From assembly GCF_049472135.1 (NCBI RefSeq), contig NZ_JBMOVV010000003.1, positions 247,624 to 311,623 on the forward strand: 64,000 nucleotides of DNA, read 5' to 3'. Within the stretch, counting starts at the first letter, position 1; each line of letters opens with the position of its first letter. Origin of the DNA: Arcobacter_B sp049472135. GTDB taxonomy: Bacteria; Campylobacterota; Campylobacteria; Campylobacterales; Arcobacteraceae. This document shows, in pieces, positions 7,629 through 15,937 of the stretch. The notes beneath the pieces were generated by a model. It ran no database searches. It saw nothing but the letters and a program-made list of their open reading frames with translations, and was not told the origin of the DNA. The translations under genes and the position numbers were made by a program.

Positions 7629-7973
7629 GTGAAGTCACCAAAAGGTTTTGGAAAAAGCTATTTTACATTTTCAAGTATATTAGCACATAGTGTACAAAAC
7701 ATTATAGAAAGCCAAACGACTATTGCGAAAAAGACTTTACGATATAGCTCATCTAAAAATGTAGACTGCCTGGAGGATGAAGATCCACCAGAACTACTAA
7801 TCTCTATTGCTGAGATTACTACAAATAGTAAACCTTGTCATTGTGATTGCCACTTTAGAAAGAAAACAAAACTAGCAATCTCTTTATTCAAGTTTATTCC
7901 TAGATGTCCATATTATACTACTTATTTCGCATTTAGACGTTCAGGAGTACACCCACCACTACTATTATCTTAA
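7629..7973 (+). CDS. Small uncharacterised protein upstream of metE (114 aa)
   Basis: This reading frame occupies most of the 488-nt interval between trmD and metE. An in-frame ATG exists at 7548, but I prefer GTG at 7629: AAAGGA ends 5 nt before it and a TATACT box lies further upstream. The protein has no signal peptide. It contains a Cys/His cluster (KPCHCDCHF) near residues 70-78, then a hydrophobic stretch and CPYYTTYF. Codon choice is less biased than in its neighbours (CGA, ACG, GCG, CTG appear), so it may be a recent arrival, a decaying gene or non-coding. I do not recognise it. Confidence 0.45.
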   Translation: MKSPKGFGKSYFTFSSILAHSVQNIIESQTTIAKKTLRYSSSKNVDCLEDEDPPELLISIAEITTNSKPCHCDCHFRKKTKLAISLFKFIPRCPYYTTYFAFRRSGVHPPLLLS

Positions 7974-8018
7974 ATTCATATCAAAACAAAAAATATAAAT
8001 ATTAAGGATAATAAAGTC

Positions 8019-10298
8019 ATGTCAAAAAATTATGTAATCGGGTTTCCAAGAATTGGAGAACAAAGAGAGTTAAAAAAAGTATTAGAGAGTTTCTGGGCAA
8101 AGAATTGTTCATTTGAAGAAGTACAAAAAGTTGCTAGTGATTTAAAGAAAAGACATTGGTCTTATCAAAAAGAAGCTGGAATTGATTTCATTTCATCAAA
8201 CGATTTTTCATTATATGATAATGTGCTAGATACTTGTGTTTTATTAAATGCTATTCCTAAAAGATTTAAAAATTTAAAAAATGAAGAACAATATTTTGCT
8301 ATGGCTAGAGGAAACAAAGATACAGTAGCTATGGAAATGACTAAATGGTTTAATACAAACTATCATTATATAGTTCCTGAATTAAGCTTAGAGGATGAGT
8401 ATGAACTTAATGCTTCTAAAATTATAAATGAATATAAAGAAGCAAAAGAGAATGGAATTAAAACAAAAATAAATTTAATAGGACCACTTACATTCTTAGG
8501 TTTATCAAAAAGAGTTGATGGAAAAGATTGTTTTGAGTTATTAAATAGAGTTCTTCCTGTATATATTGAATTATTAAAAGAGTTAAGTAAATTAGATGAT
8601 GAAGTATTAATTCAAATAGATGAACCAATTTTTGTAAAAGATAATGAAGCAAAAGTTTTAAGTCTGATTAAACCAACATATGATGCACTATGTAAAGTAT
8701 CTTCTAATATTAAAATTATAGTAGCAACTTATTTTGAACACTCAAATGAAGCAACAAAAGTATTAGTTCATACACCTATATATGCTTTAGCATTAGATTT
8801 TTTATATGGAAAAGAGAATTTTGAAGTATTAGATTTAATTGCCCAAAGTAATAAAAAAATAATTGCAGGAATTGTTGATGGAAGAAATATTTGGAAAAAT
8901 GATATTCAAAATTCATTGGAACTTTTATCACAAATTGCAAAAAAAGTTAATAAAGAGAATTTAATTGTGTCAAGTTCTTGTTCATTATTACATACACCTT
9001 TTACATTAAAATATGAAGAGAAATTAGATGCAACTGTTAAATCATGGTTATCATATGCTTGCGAGAAACTAAATGAAATAAATCTTATTTCAAAAATTTT
9101 CTTTAATGGTGTAAATGCTTTAAATGATAAAGAGAAAAAAGCTTTTGATGAAAATATAGAAGCCAACCATAATAGAAAGAATTCTCCTCTAATTCATAAT
9201 ATAGATGTTCAAAATAGAGTTAATAACTTTACAAACTTTTCAAGAGATGGAAAATTTGAAGAGAGAATAAAAATACAAAAAGAACTTTTAGGATATGAAG
9301 ACCTAGCAACAACAACAATTGGTTCTTTCCCTCAAACACCAGAAGTTAGAAAGTCAAGAAGAGATTTCAAAAAAGGCGAAATCTCAAATGAAGCATACGA
9401 AAGAAAAATGAAAGAGTATATTGATGAATGTATTGCTTTCCAAGAAGAGTGTGGAATTGAAGTTTTAGTACATGGAGAACCAGAAAGAAATGACATGGTT
9501 GAGTACTTTGGAGAACAATTAGATGGATTTGCATTTTCACAAAATGGTTGGGTTCAATCATATGGTAGTAGATGTGTAAAACCTCCTTTTATTTATGGAG
9601 ATATAAGTAGACCAAAAGCAATGACAGTTGATTGGATAACTTATGCACAAAGCAAAACAAGCAAAATCATGAAAGGAATGTTAACAGGTCCTGTTACTAT
9701 TTTAAATTGGTCATTTGTAAGAGATGATTTACCAAGAAGCGAAGCATCAAAACAAATAGCAGTAGCTCTTAGTGATGAAATAAATGATTTACAAAATGCA
9801 GGAATCAAAATAATTCAAGTTGATGAAGCAGCATTTAAAGAAGGCTATCCTTTAAGAGCAAATAAAATAAAAGAGTACGAATCTTGGGCAGTAAGAGATT
9901 TTAAGATTTGTGTATCAAGTGCAAAAAAACAAACACAAATTCATACTCATATGTGTTATAGTGAATTTAATGACATAATTAAAACAATTGAAGATATGGA
10001 TGCAGATGTTATTTCAATTGAAACTGCAAGAAGTGGAAATGAGCTATTAAAAATATTTAATGATGTTGGATATAAACAAGAAGTAGGTCCTGGAGTTTAT
10101 GATATTCACAGTCCAAGAGTTCCAAGTGTTGAAGAATTAAAAACACAAATTCAATTACTTTTAGAAGTACTACCAAAAGAGCAATTATGGATAAATCCTG
10201 ATTGTGGTTTAAAAACAAGAAAATATGAAGAGGTAAAACCAAGCCTTATAAATATGGTTAATGCAGTAAAACAAATAAGAAAGGAGTACGAATATTAA
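8019..10298 (+). CDS. metE: Cobalamin-independent methionine synthase MetE
   Basis: This 759-aa protein is full length. MetE transfers the methyl group from methyltetrahydrofolate-triglutamate to homocysteine without B12. The N-terminal half begins IGFPRIGEQRELKKVLE. The catalytic C-terminal barrel starts near residue 430 with TTTIGSFPQTPEVRKSR and contains the zinc ligands in HTHMCYSEF (His and Cys) and NPDCGLKTR (Cys). I see no cobalamin or SAM riboswitch upstream. A strong hairpin terminator follows at 10316. Confidence 0.96.
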   Translation: MSKNYVIGFPRIGEQRELKKVLESFWAKNCSFEEVQKVASDLKKRHWSYQKEAGIDFISSNDFSLYDNVLDTCVLLNAIPKRFKNLKNEEQYFAMARGNKDTVAMEMTKWFNTNYHYIVPELSLEDEYELNASKIINEYKEAKENGIKTKINLIGPLTFLGLSKRVDGKDCFELLNRVLPVYIELLKELSKLDDEVLIQIDEPIFVKDNEAKVLSLIKPTYDALCKVSSNIKIIVATYFEHSNEATKVLVHTPIYALALDFLYGKENFEVLDLIAQSNKKIIAGIVDGRNIWKNDIQNSLELLSQIAKKVNKENLIVSSSCSLLHTPFTLKYEEKLDATVKSWLSYACEKLNEINLISKIFFNGVNALNDKEKKAFDENIEANHNRKNSPLIHNIDVQNRVNNFTNFSRDGKFEERIKIQKELLGYEDLATTTIGSFPQTPEVRKSRRDFKKGEISNEAYERKMKEYIDECIAFQEECGIEVLVHGEPERNDMVEYFGEQLDGFAFSQNGWVQSYGSRCVKPPFIYGDISRPKAMTVDWITYAQSKTSKIMKGMLTGPVTILNWSFVRDDLPRSEASKQIAVALSDEINDLQNAGIKIIQVDEAAFKEGYPLRANKIKEYESWAVRDFKICVSSAKKQTQIHTHMCYSEFNDIIKTIEDMDADVISIETARSGNELLKIFNDVGYKQEVGPGVYDIHSPRVPSVEELKTQIQLLLEVLPKEQLWINPDCGLKTRKYEEVKPSLINMVNAVKQIRKEYEY

Positions 10299-10315
10299 GA
10301 GCTTTTGCTCTTGTA

Positions 10316-10352
10316 AAATAGTTTTTACTTCAATAGAGTAAAAACTATTTTT
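10316..10352 (+). terminator. Intrinsic terminator after metE
   Basis: A perfect 14-bp stem (10316-10329 with 10337-10350) around a 7-nt loop is followed by a short T run. Confidence 0.75.
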
Positions 10353-10375
10353 AGATATTATTCGCAAAAATAAAT

Positions 10376-11596
10376 ATGAAAAGTATAAAAATGATTACAT
10401 TTGATAAAATTAAAGACGCACAAAAAAATTTAGAAGGTGTAGCTCAAATTACACCAATGACAAAAGCCCCAATTTTAAGTGAAACTTTTGGAAGTGAAAT
10501 TTATTTAAAAAAAGAGAATTTACAACTTACGGGTAGTTTTAAATTAAGAGGTGCATATAATAGAATTGCGAATTTATCACAAGAGAAAAGAGATAAAGGT
10601 GTAGTAGCAGCAAGTGCAGGAAATCATGCACAAGGTTTAGCATATGCAGCAAAACAATTTAACTGTCATGCAACTATTTTTATGCCAGAAGCAACTCCTT
10701 TAACAAAAGTTTCAGGAGTAATGTCTCATGGTGCAAATGTAGTTCTTACAGGTGAAAATTTTGATGAAGCTTATGAAGCTGCTATGAAATTTAAAGAAGA
10801 AAAAAACTGTGAATTTATTCATCCATTTGCAGATGATGATGTTATTGCAGGACAAGGTACAGTTGCTTTAGAGATTTTAGATAAAGTTCCAGATTTAAAA
10901 CAAATAATAGTTCCAATTGGTGGAGGTGGTTTAATTGCAGGTATTGCAATTGCTGCGAAGGCTATAAATCCGGATATTAAAGTAATTGGTGTTGTTTCAA
11001 GTGGTGCTACTGCAATGAAAGAGTCATATAAATCACAAATGCCTCTTGATTCAAAATCCGTTAGAACAATTGCAGATGGAATTGCCGTAAGAGATGTAAA
11101 CCCTAAACTTTTAAATATCATTATTGATTATGTTGATCATATTGTTGAAGTTAGTGACAATGAAATTGCAAATGCAATTTTATTTTTACTAGAAAAACAT
11201 AAGCTTGTTGTAGAAGGTGCAGGTGCTGTTGCAACTGCTGCAATTATGCATGACAAAATTGAGATGGATGACACAAAAGTTTGTGCAATTGTTAGTGGAG
11301 GAAATATAGATGTTACTATGCTTTCACAAATTATTGAGAAAGGTTTAGTGAAATCAAATAGAAAAATGAATCTTATGGTAACACTTATGGATAAACCTGG
11401 TTCATTAACACATTTAACTGAAATTTTTAGAGATTGTTCAGCAAATATTGTACAAATAGATTACGATAGAGACTCGATAAAACTGGACTTTGGTGAAGCT
11501 CACATAACAATTGCATTAGAGACAAAAGGTGAAGAACATCAAAAAGAAATTAGAGAAAAATTAAAACAAAATGGTTACAGATTCAAACAAATTTAG
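10376..11596 (+). CDS. ilvA: Threonine ammonia-lyase (threonine dehydratase)
   Basis: This 406-aa PLP enzyme deaminates threonine to 2-oxobutyrate, the first step to isoleucine. The PLP lysine lies in GSFKLRGAYN (K56), the phosphate loop is GGGGLIAG near residues 182-189, and a C-terminal ACT domain (about 330-405) begins VTLMDKPGSLTHLTEIF. One ACT domain at this length matches the short IlvA/TdcB-like form. The start is uncertain: ATG at 10391 gives the usual family N-terminus MITFDKIK, and neither ATG has a good SD. Confidence 0.93.
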   Translation: MKSIKMITFDKIKDAQKNLEGVAQITPMTKAPILSETFGSEIYLKKENLQLTGSFKLRGAYNRIANLSQEKRDKGVVAASAGNHAQGLAYAAKQFNCHATIFMPEATPLTKVSGVMSHGANVVLTGENFDEAYEAAMKFKEEKNCEFIHPFADDDVIAGQGTVALEILDKVPDLKQIIVPIGGGGLIAGIAIAAKAINPDIKVIGVVSSGATAMKESYKSQMPLDSKSVRTIADGIAVRDVNPKLLNIIIDYVDHIVEVSDNEIANAILFLLEKHKLVVEGAGAVATAAIMHDKIEMDDTKVCAIVSGGNIDVTMLSQIIEKGLVKSNRKMNLMVTLMDKPGSLTHLTEIFRDCSANIVQIDYDRDSIKLDFGEAHITIALETKGEEHQKEIREKLKQNGYRFKQI

Positions 11597-11598
11597 TT

Positions 11599-11622
11599 TA
11601 AATTAATATCTAAATTAATATC
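11599..11622 (+). repeat. 12-bp perfect tandem repeat after ilvA
   Basis: TAAATTAATATC occurs twice head to tail just after the ilvA stop. It is a small AT-rich duplication; no function is evident. Confidence 0.6.
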
Positions 11623-11698
11623 TAAAGAAAGATTTTAGAAAAAAAACTATACAATGTACGACATAATTTAGTATTGAGTAACAACAAAAAGGAAAAAA

Positions 11699-12385
11699 AT
11701 GGAAGGAAGACTGTTTACGTTCTTAGGTAGCATCGGTGGTCACGGTCAAGAATGGATCATCTTATCGCACTTTATCTTAGTTGTAGGAGTAATATTCTTA
11801 CTTGCTAGAGCTGCAACTAGAAAAATGCAACTTGTTCCAACTGGTACACAAAACATCCTAGAAGCTTATGTTCAAGGTGTAGTATCAATGGGTGCAGATA
11901 CAATGGGAGAGAAAAATGCTAGAAGATACTTACCTTTAATTGGTTCTTTAGGTATTGTTATTTTCTTAAGTAACATGACTGGTATTATTCCAGGATTTGA
12001 ATCACCTACTGCTAACATTAACTTTACTTTATCATTAGCACTAATTGTATTTATTTACTACAATTACTTAGGTATTAAAGAAAATGGTTTTGTAAACTAT
12101 TTTAAACACTTTATGGGTCCTATGCCTATACTTGCTCCGTTAATGTTCCCTATTGAAATAATTTCTCATATTTCTAGAATTATTTCTTTATCATTCAGAC
12201 TTTTCGGATCAATTAGAGGGGATGATATGTTCTTAATGGTATTATTAATGTTAGTACCATGGATCGTTCCATTAGCTGGTTTCTTTATGTTATTTGCATT
12301 TGGTTTCTTACAAGCGTTTATTTTCATGATTTTAACTTATGTATATATTGCAGGTTCAATCATGATTGAGCATGAAGATCACTAG
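11699..12385 (+). CDS. atpB: F0F1 ATP synthase subunit a
   Basis: This 228-aa membrane protein forms the proton half-channels of F0. The conserved arginine helix is present as RIISLSFRLFGSIRGDD near residues 159-175. An N-terminal segment precedes helix 1, and the C-terminal helix includes AFIFMILTYVYIAGS. The SD AAGGAAAA precedes the ATG. No other atp gene is adjacent, which is the known arrangement in Campylobacterota. A strong terminator follows, so it is monocistronic. Confidence 0.96.
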   Translation: MEGRLFTFLGSIGGHGQEWIILSHFILVVGVIFLLARAATRKMQLVPTGTQNILEAYVQGVVSMGADTMGEKNARRYLPLIGSLGIVIFLSNMTGIIPGFESPTANINFTLSLALIVFIYYNYLGIKENGFVNYFKHFMGPMPILAPLMFPIEIISHISRIISLSFRLFGSIRGDDMFLMVLLMLVPWIVPLAGFFMLFAFGFLQAFIFMILTYVYIAGSIMIEHEDH

Positions 12386-12417
12386 TAATAACTAGAACTA
12401 AAAGCACTCAAGGAAGA

Positions 12418-12447
12418 GGGAAAGGATTTTATCCTTTCCCTTTTTTT
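12418..12447 (+). terminator. Intrinsic terminator after atpB
   Basis: A GC-containing 9-bp stem (12418-12426 with 12432-12440, GGGAAAGGA/TCCTTTCCC) has a 5-nt loop and is followed by seven T. Confidence 0.9.
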
Positions 12448-12527
12448 ATGCCTACTTTTTTTTATTAATATTATTATTAGTATTTAAATATTATACTATT
12501 GAAAAATTTCAATTAAAAAAGTACAAA

Positions 12528-13094
12528 ATGAAAACCGACTTGAAAAGGTATCTTATTACCGACCCTAAATACTACTCTAGTAATGTAGAGTTATTTAAAA
12601 AAAATCTTCAAAGGATACTTACTAATCATAAGATTGATATGGCTTGTTTTAGAGATAAATCAAGTGAAAACTTTGAAGAGTTAGCCGAGATTTTTGTTGA
12701 AACTTGTAAAGAGTTTAATATAGATAAAATCCTTATAAATAAAGATTTTAAACTAGCAAAAAAATTAGGTGCTACTGGTGTTCATTTAACATCTGAACAA
12801 TTTAAAAAGATTAAAAAAGCAAAAGAGTTAGATCTTTATGTAATCATATCTTGTCATAGACTTTCAGATATTGAAAAAGCTCAAGAATCTTACGCAAATG
12901 CAGTAACATACTCTCCAATATTTGACACACCAAATAAGGGTGAAGCAAAAGGAATAAATGCATTAAAGCAAGCTATTAATCTTTATGATGATATGGATAT
13001 TATTGCTTTAGGTGGAATAGTTTCAAAAGAGCATATAGAACAAATAGAAAAAGCAAAACCTTATGGCTTTGCTTCAATTAGGTATTTCGTTTAA
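12528..13094 (+). CDS. Thiamine phosphate synthase-like protein (ThiE/TenI family)
   Basis: This 188-aa TIM-barrel protein opens with KRYLITDPKYY. It has LGATGVHLTSEQ near residues 83-94, YSPIFDTPNKGEAKG near 126-140 and the C-terminal phosphate loop IIALGGIVSKEHI. These are ThiE/TenI signatures. ThiE joins HMP-PP and thiazole phosphate; TenI aromatises the thiazole tautomer. The short length and lack of other thi genes here leave the choice open. The gene end shares 4 bp with the converging addA. Confidence 0.8.
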   Translation: MKTDLKRYLITDPKYYSSNVELFKKNLQRILTNHKIDMACFRDKSSENFEELAEIFVETCKEFNIDKILINKDFKLAKKLGATGVHLTSEQFKKIKKAKELDLYVIISCHRLSDIEKAQESYANAVTYSPIFDTPNKGEAKGINALKQAINLYDDMDIIALGGIVSKEHIEQIEKAKPYGFASIRYFV

Positions 13095-15826
13095 ACCTCA
13101 TCGATTAAACAAGTATCTTCATTTAAATAAATAAGGTATGAATAAACCTTATTTGTTTTAAATATATCACTTATAGCTTTTTTATAGTGCCTAACTTGAT
13201 TTTTATGTTCAATAGAGTTATCACTTTTAGTAGTTTTATAATCAAAGATAAAATACTCATCACCTTTTTGTAAAAGTAAATCTATAATCTTAACTTCACC
13301 TTGATATATTAATGATTGTTCAGCAATAAAAACTGAATCTTCCAAGAAGCCTTGGAATTGTTTATTATCAATTAAATTAGTTATTCTTAATCTAATCTTT
13401 TCAAAGTCTTCATTTGTTAAATAATTAGAGTATCTTGATACTGTGATTTTTAAACTATAATCTAAACTTTCATATGTAAACTCATTCATCATTTCTAAAC
13501 AAAAATGTGTAGCAATACCAAAATACCTAGAGTATAAAATTTCACTACTACTATCTTTCTCTTTAGAGATTTGTTGTTCTTGAATTCCTAAATCCATAGG
13601 AGTGTATTCAATTTTCTCAAAAGTATCAAAGTTCTTTGAAACATTTGTACTTACTTCAAGTTGCCCTATTTTTAAAGGAGACATGCCTAAAATATCAAAT
13701 ACTGAAGACTTCTTCTTTTTAAAAATCAACATATTATTTTTAGCTCTAGTTAAAGCAACATACAAAATATTTATTTCATCTTGTAAACTTAAAGATTTCT
13801 CTTTTGCAATAGCTCTTGCATAATCCTTATTATAATTTTCATAACCTTTTATTTTATAAAAAATATTGTTTAAATTAACACTGTCATATTCAAATAGAAG
13901 TGAACTTTTATCAGCATTTTTTCTTTTTATTCTATCAAGTAAAATAACTGTTTTAAATTCCAGACCTTTTGATTTAAATATAGTTAATATTTGTAATCCA
14001 ACAGTTTCGCTATTTTGAATAGTTGCATCAAGCTTATCTACTTCATAAACAAACTCAACAATGTTACTAAAGCTTTCACAAACTTCAATAAGCTTTATAA
14101 TATTTTGATCAATAATCATTAATTTTGAAGCAACATCTCTAATTATTTGGCTTACAGATTTTCTATCAAATTCTATTTGTAAATCAACAACACTAGTAAC
14201 TTTTTTTCCTATTAGAGCATTTAGATTCTCTTTATAAATCTCTTTATTAAAATATAAATATTTAATAGCATTTATTACAGCTTTTACATTCTCTTGATTT
14301 ACTAACCTTGATGTCATTTCAGTTGAGATTTTAAGTTTAGGGAATTTCTTTTTTAAATAATAGTATAAACTTAATACATCATCATTTGTATAAGTTAAAA
14401 TTGCAATATCATTTGAGTTAACACCATTTTTAATCAAGTTTGCAATATTTGAAGCTACATTTTCAAACTTATCATCTTCTTCAAGAGCATCATCCTCAAT
14501 TACTTCTACATAACCACCTTTTTTTATTGACTGTTGATTATGGTATTCATAATTTGGAACATTTATAAATAAAGAGTTTACAAATTCAACAACATTTTGA
14601 CTTGACCTATAGTTTGTATTTAGAACTTCTACTTCTAAAAGTTTATTCGTATTTGCAACATGATCAAATAGCTCTTTCTTACCACCTCTAAATCTATAAA
14701 TAGATTGTTTAACATCACCTACATAGAAAAATGTTTTAAATCTTGTTTCATCACCTGATAGAATTTCATCAATCAAAGGCTTTAAAATATTGTATTGAAT
14801 TATCGATGTATCTTGAAACTCATCAATTAGGATATGATTAAATTGAGAATCTAATCTAAAGTATAAAAACTCTTTATCAATTTTTGTTGTTAATAAATCA
14901 TAAACTAAATTTGATATATCATTAAATTCTAAGTAGTTTTTATTTTTATTATAAGTGAGTTTAAAATTTTTGAACATTAAAAATAGTTCAAATAGTTTTG
15001 ATAGACTATAGTTTGCTCTAAGTTTATAATAAGCCTCAAGCTGTTTTTTTAAATCTGTAAAATAGCTTTCTAAAATATCATTTGAACATTTTTTAAAATA
15101 GCTGTAGTCACTCAAACAATCTTTTGTAAGCCATGTTTTATCAAATAAAGAATCAAAGTTTTCAAAATCAACTGCTTTTTTTGCAGAGTTTGATGCTACA
15201 TCACAATTTAATATTGCTTCTTTGATTTTAAAAGCTTGTTTTAAAACTTCATCTTTTTGTAAAGAGATTAAACTTCCATCGATATTAATAGGTTCTATTT
15301 TTTCATTTTTTTCCAAAAGTATTTTAAAAAGTTCAAATATCGAGTTAAACTTTTTCTTTTCATATAAAGAAAAATCAATCAATGTATCAAACTGATTTGC
15401 ATCAAGTGAAGCTAAAAACTTTATACTTAATGCCTCGATATCATCCTCTTTTATTTCAAAATCATCAGAAACACCAATATATCCACAAAACTCTCTTAAT
15501 ATTTTATTTACAAACTTATCAATTGTAAAAATTGACAAAGAAGCATTTGAAAATGATTTTACTAAATACGCTTTTTTACCTAAAACTTCTTGTTTTGACA
15601 TTGAAGATTGTTCACAAATTGCATTTAAATAGGCTTCATCATCACCTAAAGTTAATAGAGTTTTATAAATTCTCTCACTCATTTCATTTGCTGCTTTATT
15701 TGTAAATGTAAGAGTTAGAATCTCGTTTGCTTTTGCACCTTTTAATAATAAAGTTATATATCTTACTGTTAGTGCAAATGTCTTACCACTTCCTGCACTT
15801 GCTTTTAATGCTAAATATTTTTTCAT
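13091..15826 (-). CDS. addA: AddA-type helicase-nuclease (RecB-like) of the AddAB double-strand break repair complex
   Basis: This 911-aa superfamily-1 helicase carries Walker A ASAGSGKT near residues 9-16, then motif Ia LTLTFTNKAANEMSERI and the Walker B region LIDEFQDTS. The C-terminal helicase motif is EINILYVALTRAKNNML. A RecB-type nuclease core YFIFDYKTTKSD lies near residue 860. AddAB processes broken ends for RecA loading. I took ATG 15826 rather than the TTG two codons upstream. It is shorter than typical AddA (about 1200 aa) but close to other Campylobacterota forms. The partner AddB is at 58515-60896. Confidence 0.88.
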   Translation of the reverse strand: MKKYLALKASAGSGKTFALTVRYITLLLKGAKANEILTLTFTNKAANEMSERIYKTLLTLGDDEAYLNAICEQSSMSKQEVLGKKAYLVKSFSNASLSIFTIDKFVNKILREFCGYIGVSDDFEIKEDDIEALSIKFLASLDANQFDTLIDFSLYEKKKFNSIFELFKILLEKNEKIEPINIDGSLISLQKDEVLKQAFKIKEAILNCDVASNSAKKAVDFENFDSLFDKTWLTKDCLSDYSYFKKCSNDILESYFTDLKKQLEAYYKLRANYSLSKLFELFLMFKNFKLTYNKNKNYLEFNDISNLVYDLLTTKIDKEFLYFRLDSQFNHILIDEFQDTSIIQYNILKPLIDEILSGDETRFKTFFYVGDVKQSIYRFRGGKKELFDHVANTNKLLEVEVLNTNYRSSQNVVEFVNSLFINVPNYEYHNQQSIKKGGYVEVIEDDALEEDDKFENVASNIANLIKNGVNSNDIAILTYTNDDVLSLYYYLKKKFPKLKISTEMTSRLVNQENVKAVINAIKYLYFNKEIYKENLNALIGKKVTSVVDLQIEFDRKSVSQIIRDVASKLMIIDQNIIKLIEVCESFSNIVEFVYEVDKLDATIQNSETVGLQILTIFKSKGLEFKTVILLDRIKRKNADKSSLLFEYDSVNLNNIFYKIKGYENYNKDYARAIAKEKSLSLQDEINILYVALTRAKNNMLIFKKKKSSVFDILGMSPLKIGQLEVSTNVSKNFDTFEKIEYTPMDLGIQEQQISKEKDSSSEILYSRYFGIATHFCLEMMNEFTYESLDYSLKITVSRYSNYLTNEDFEKIRLRITNLIDNKQFQGFLEDSVFIAEQSLIYQGEVKIIDLLLQKGDEYFIFDYKTTKSDNSIEHKNQVRHYKKAISDIFKTNKVYSYLIYLNEDTCLIDEV

Positions 15827-15937
15827 AAACAAATCATACTAAAGTAATTGTTATAAAATACTATATCAATCATCAAAAATTAAAGGTTTTTATTATATTA
15901 TTGCATTATTATAATTATCTTATTCTAGGAAGCTGCT

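Noticed and set aside
7531..8018. Cobalamin or SAM riboswitch before metE
   Set aside because: I could not find the B12 box or other conserved riboswitch cores in the gap.
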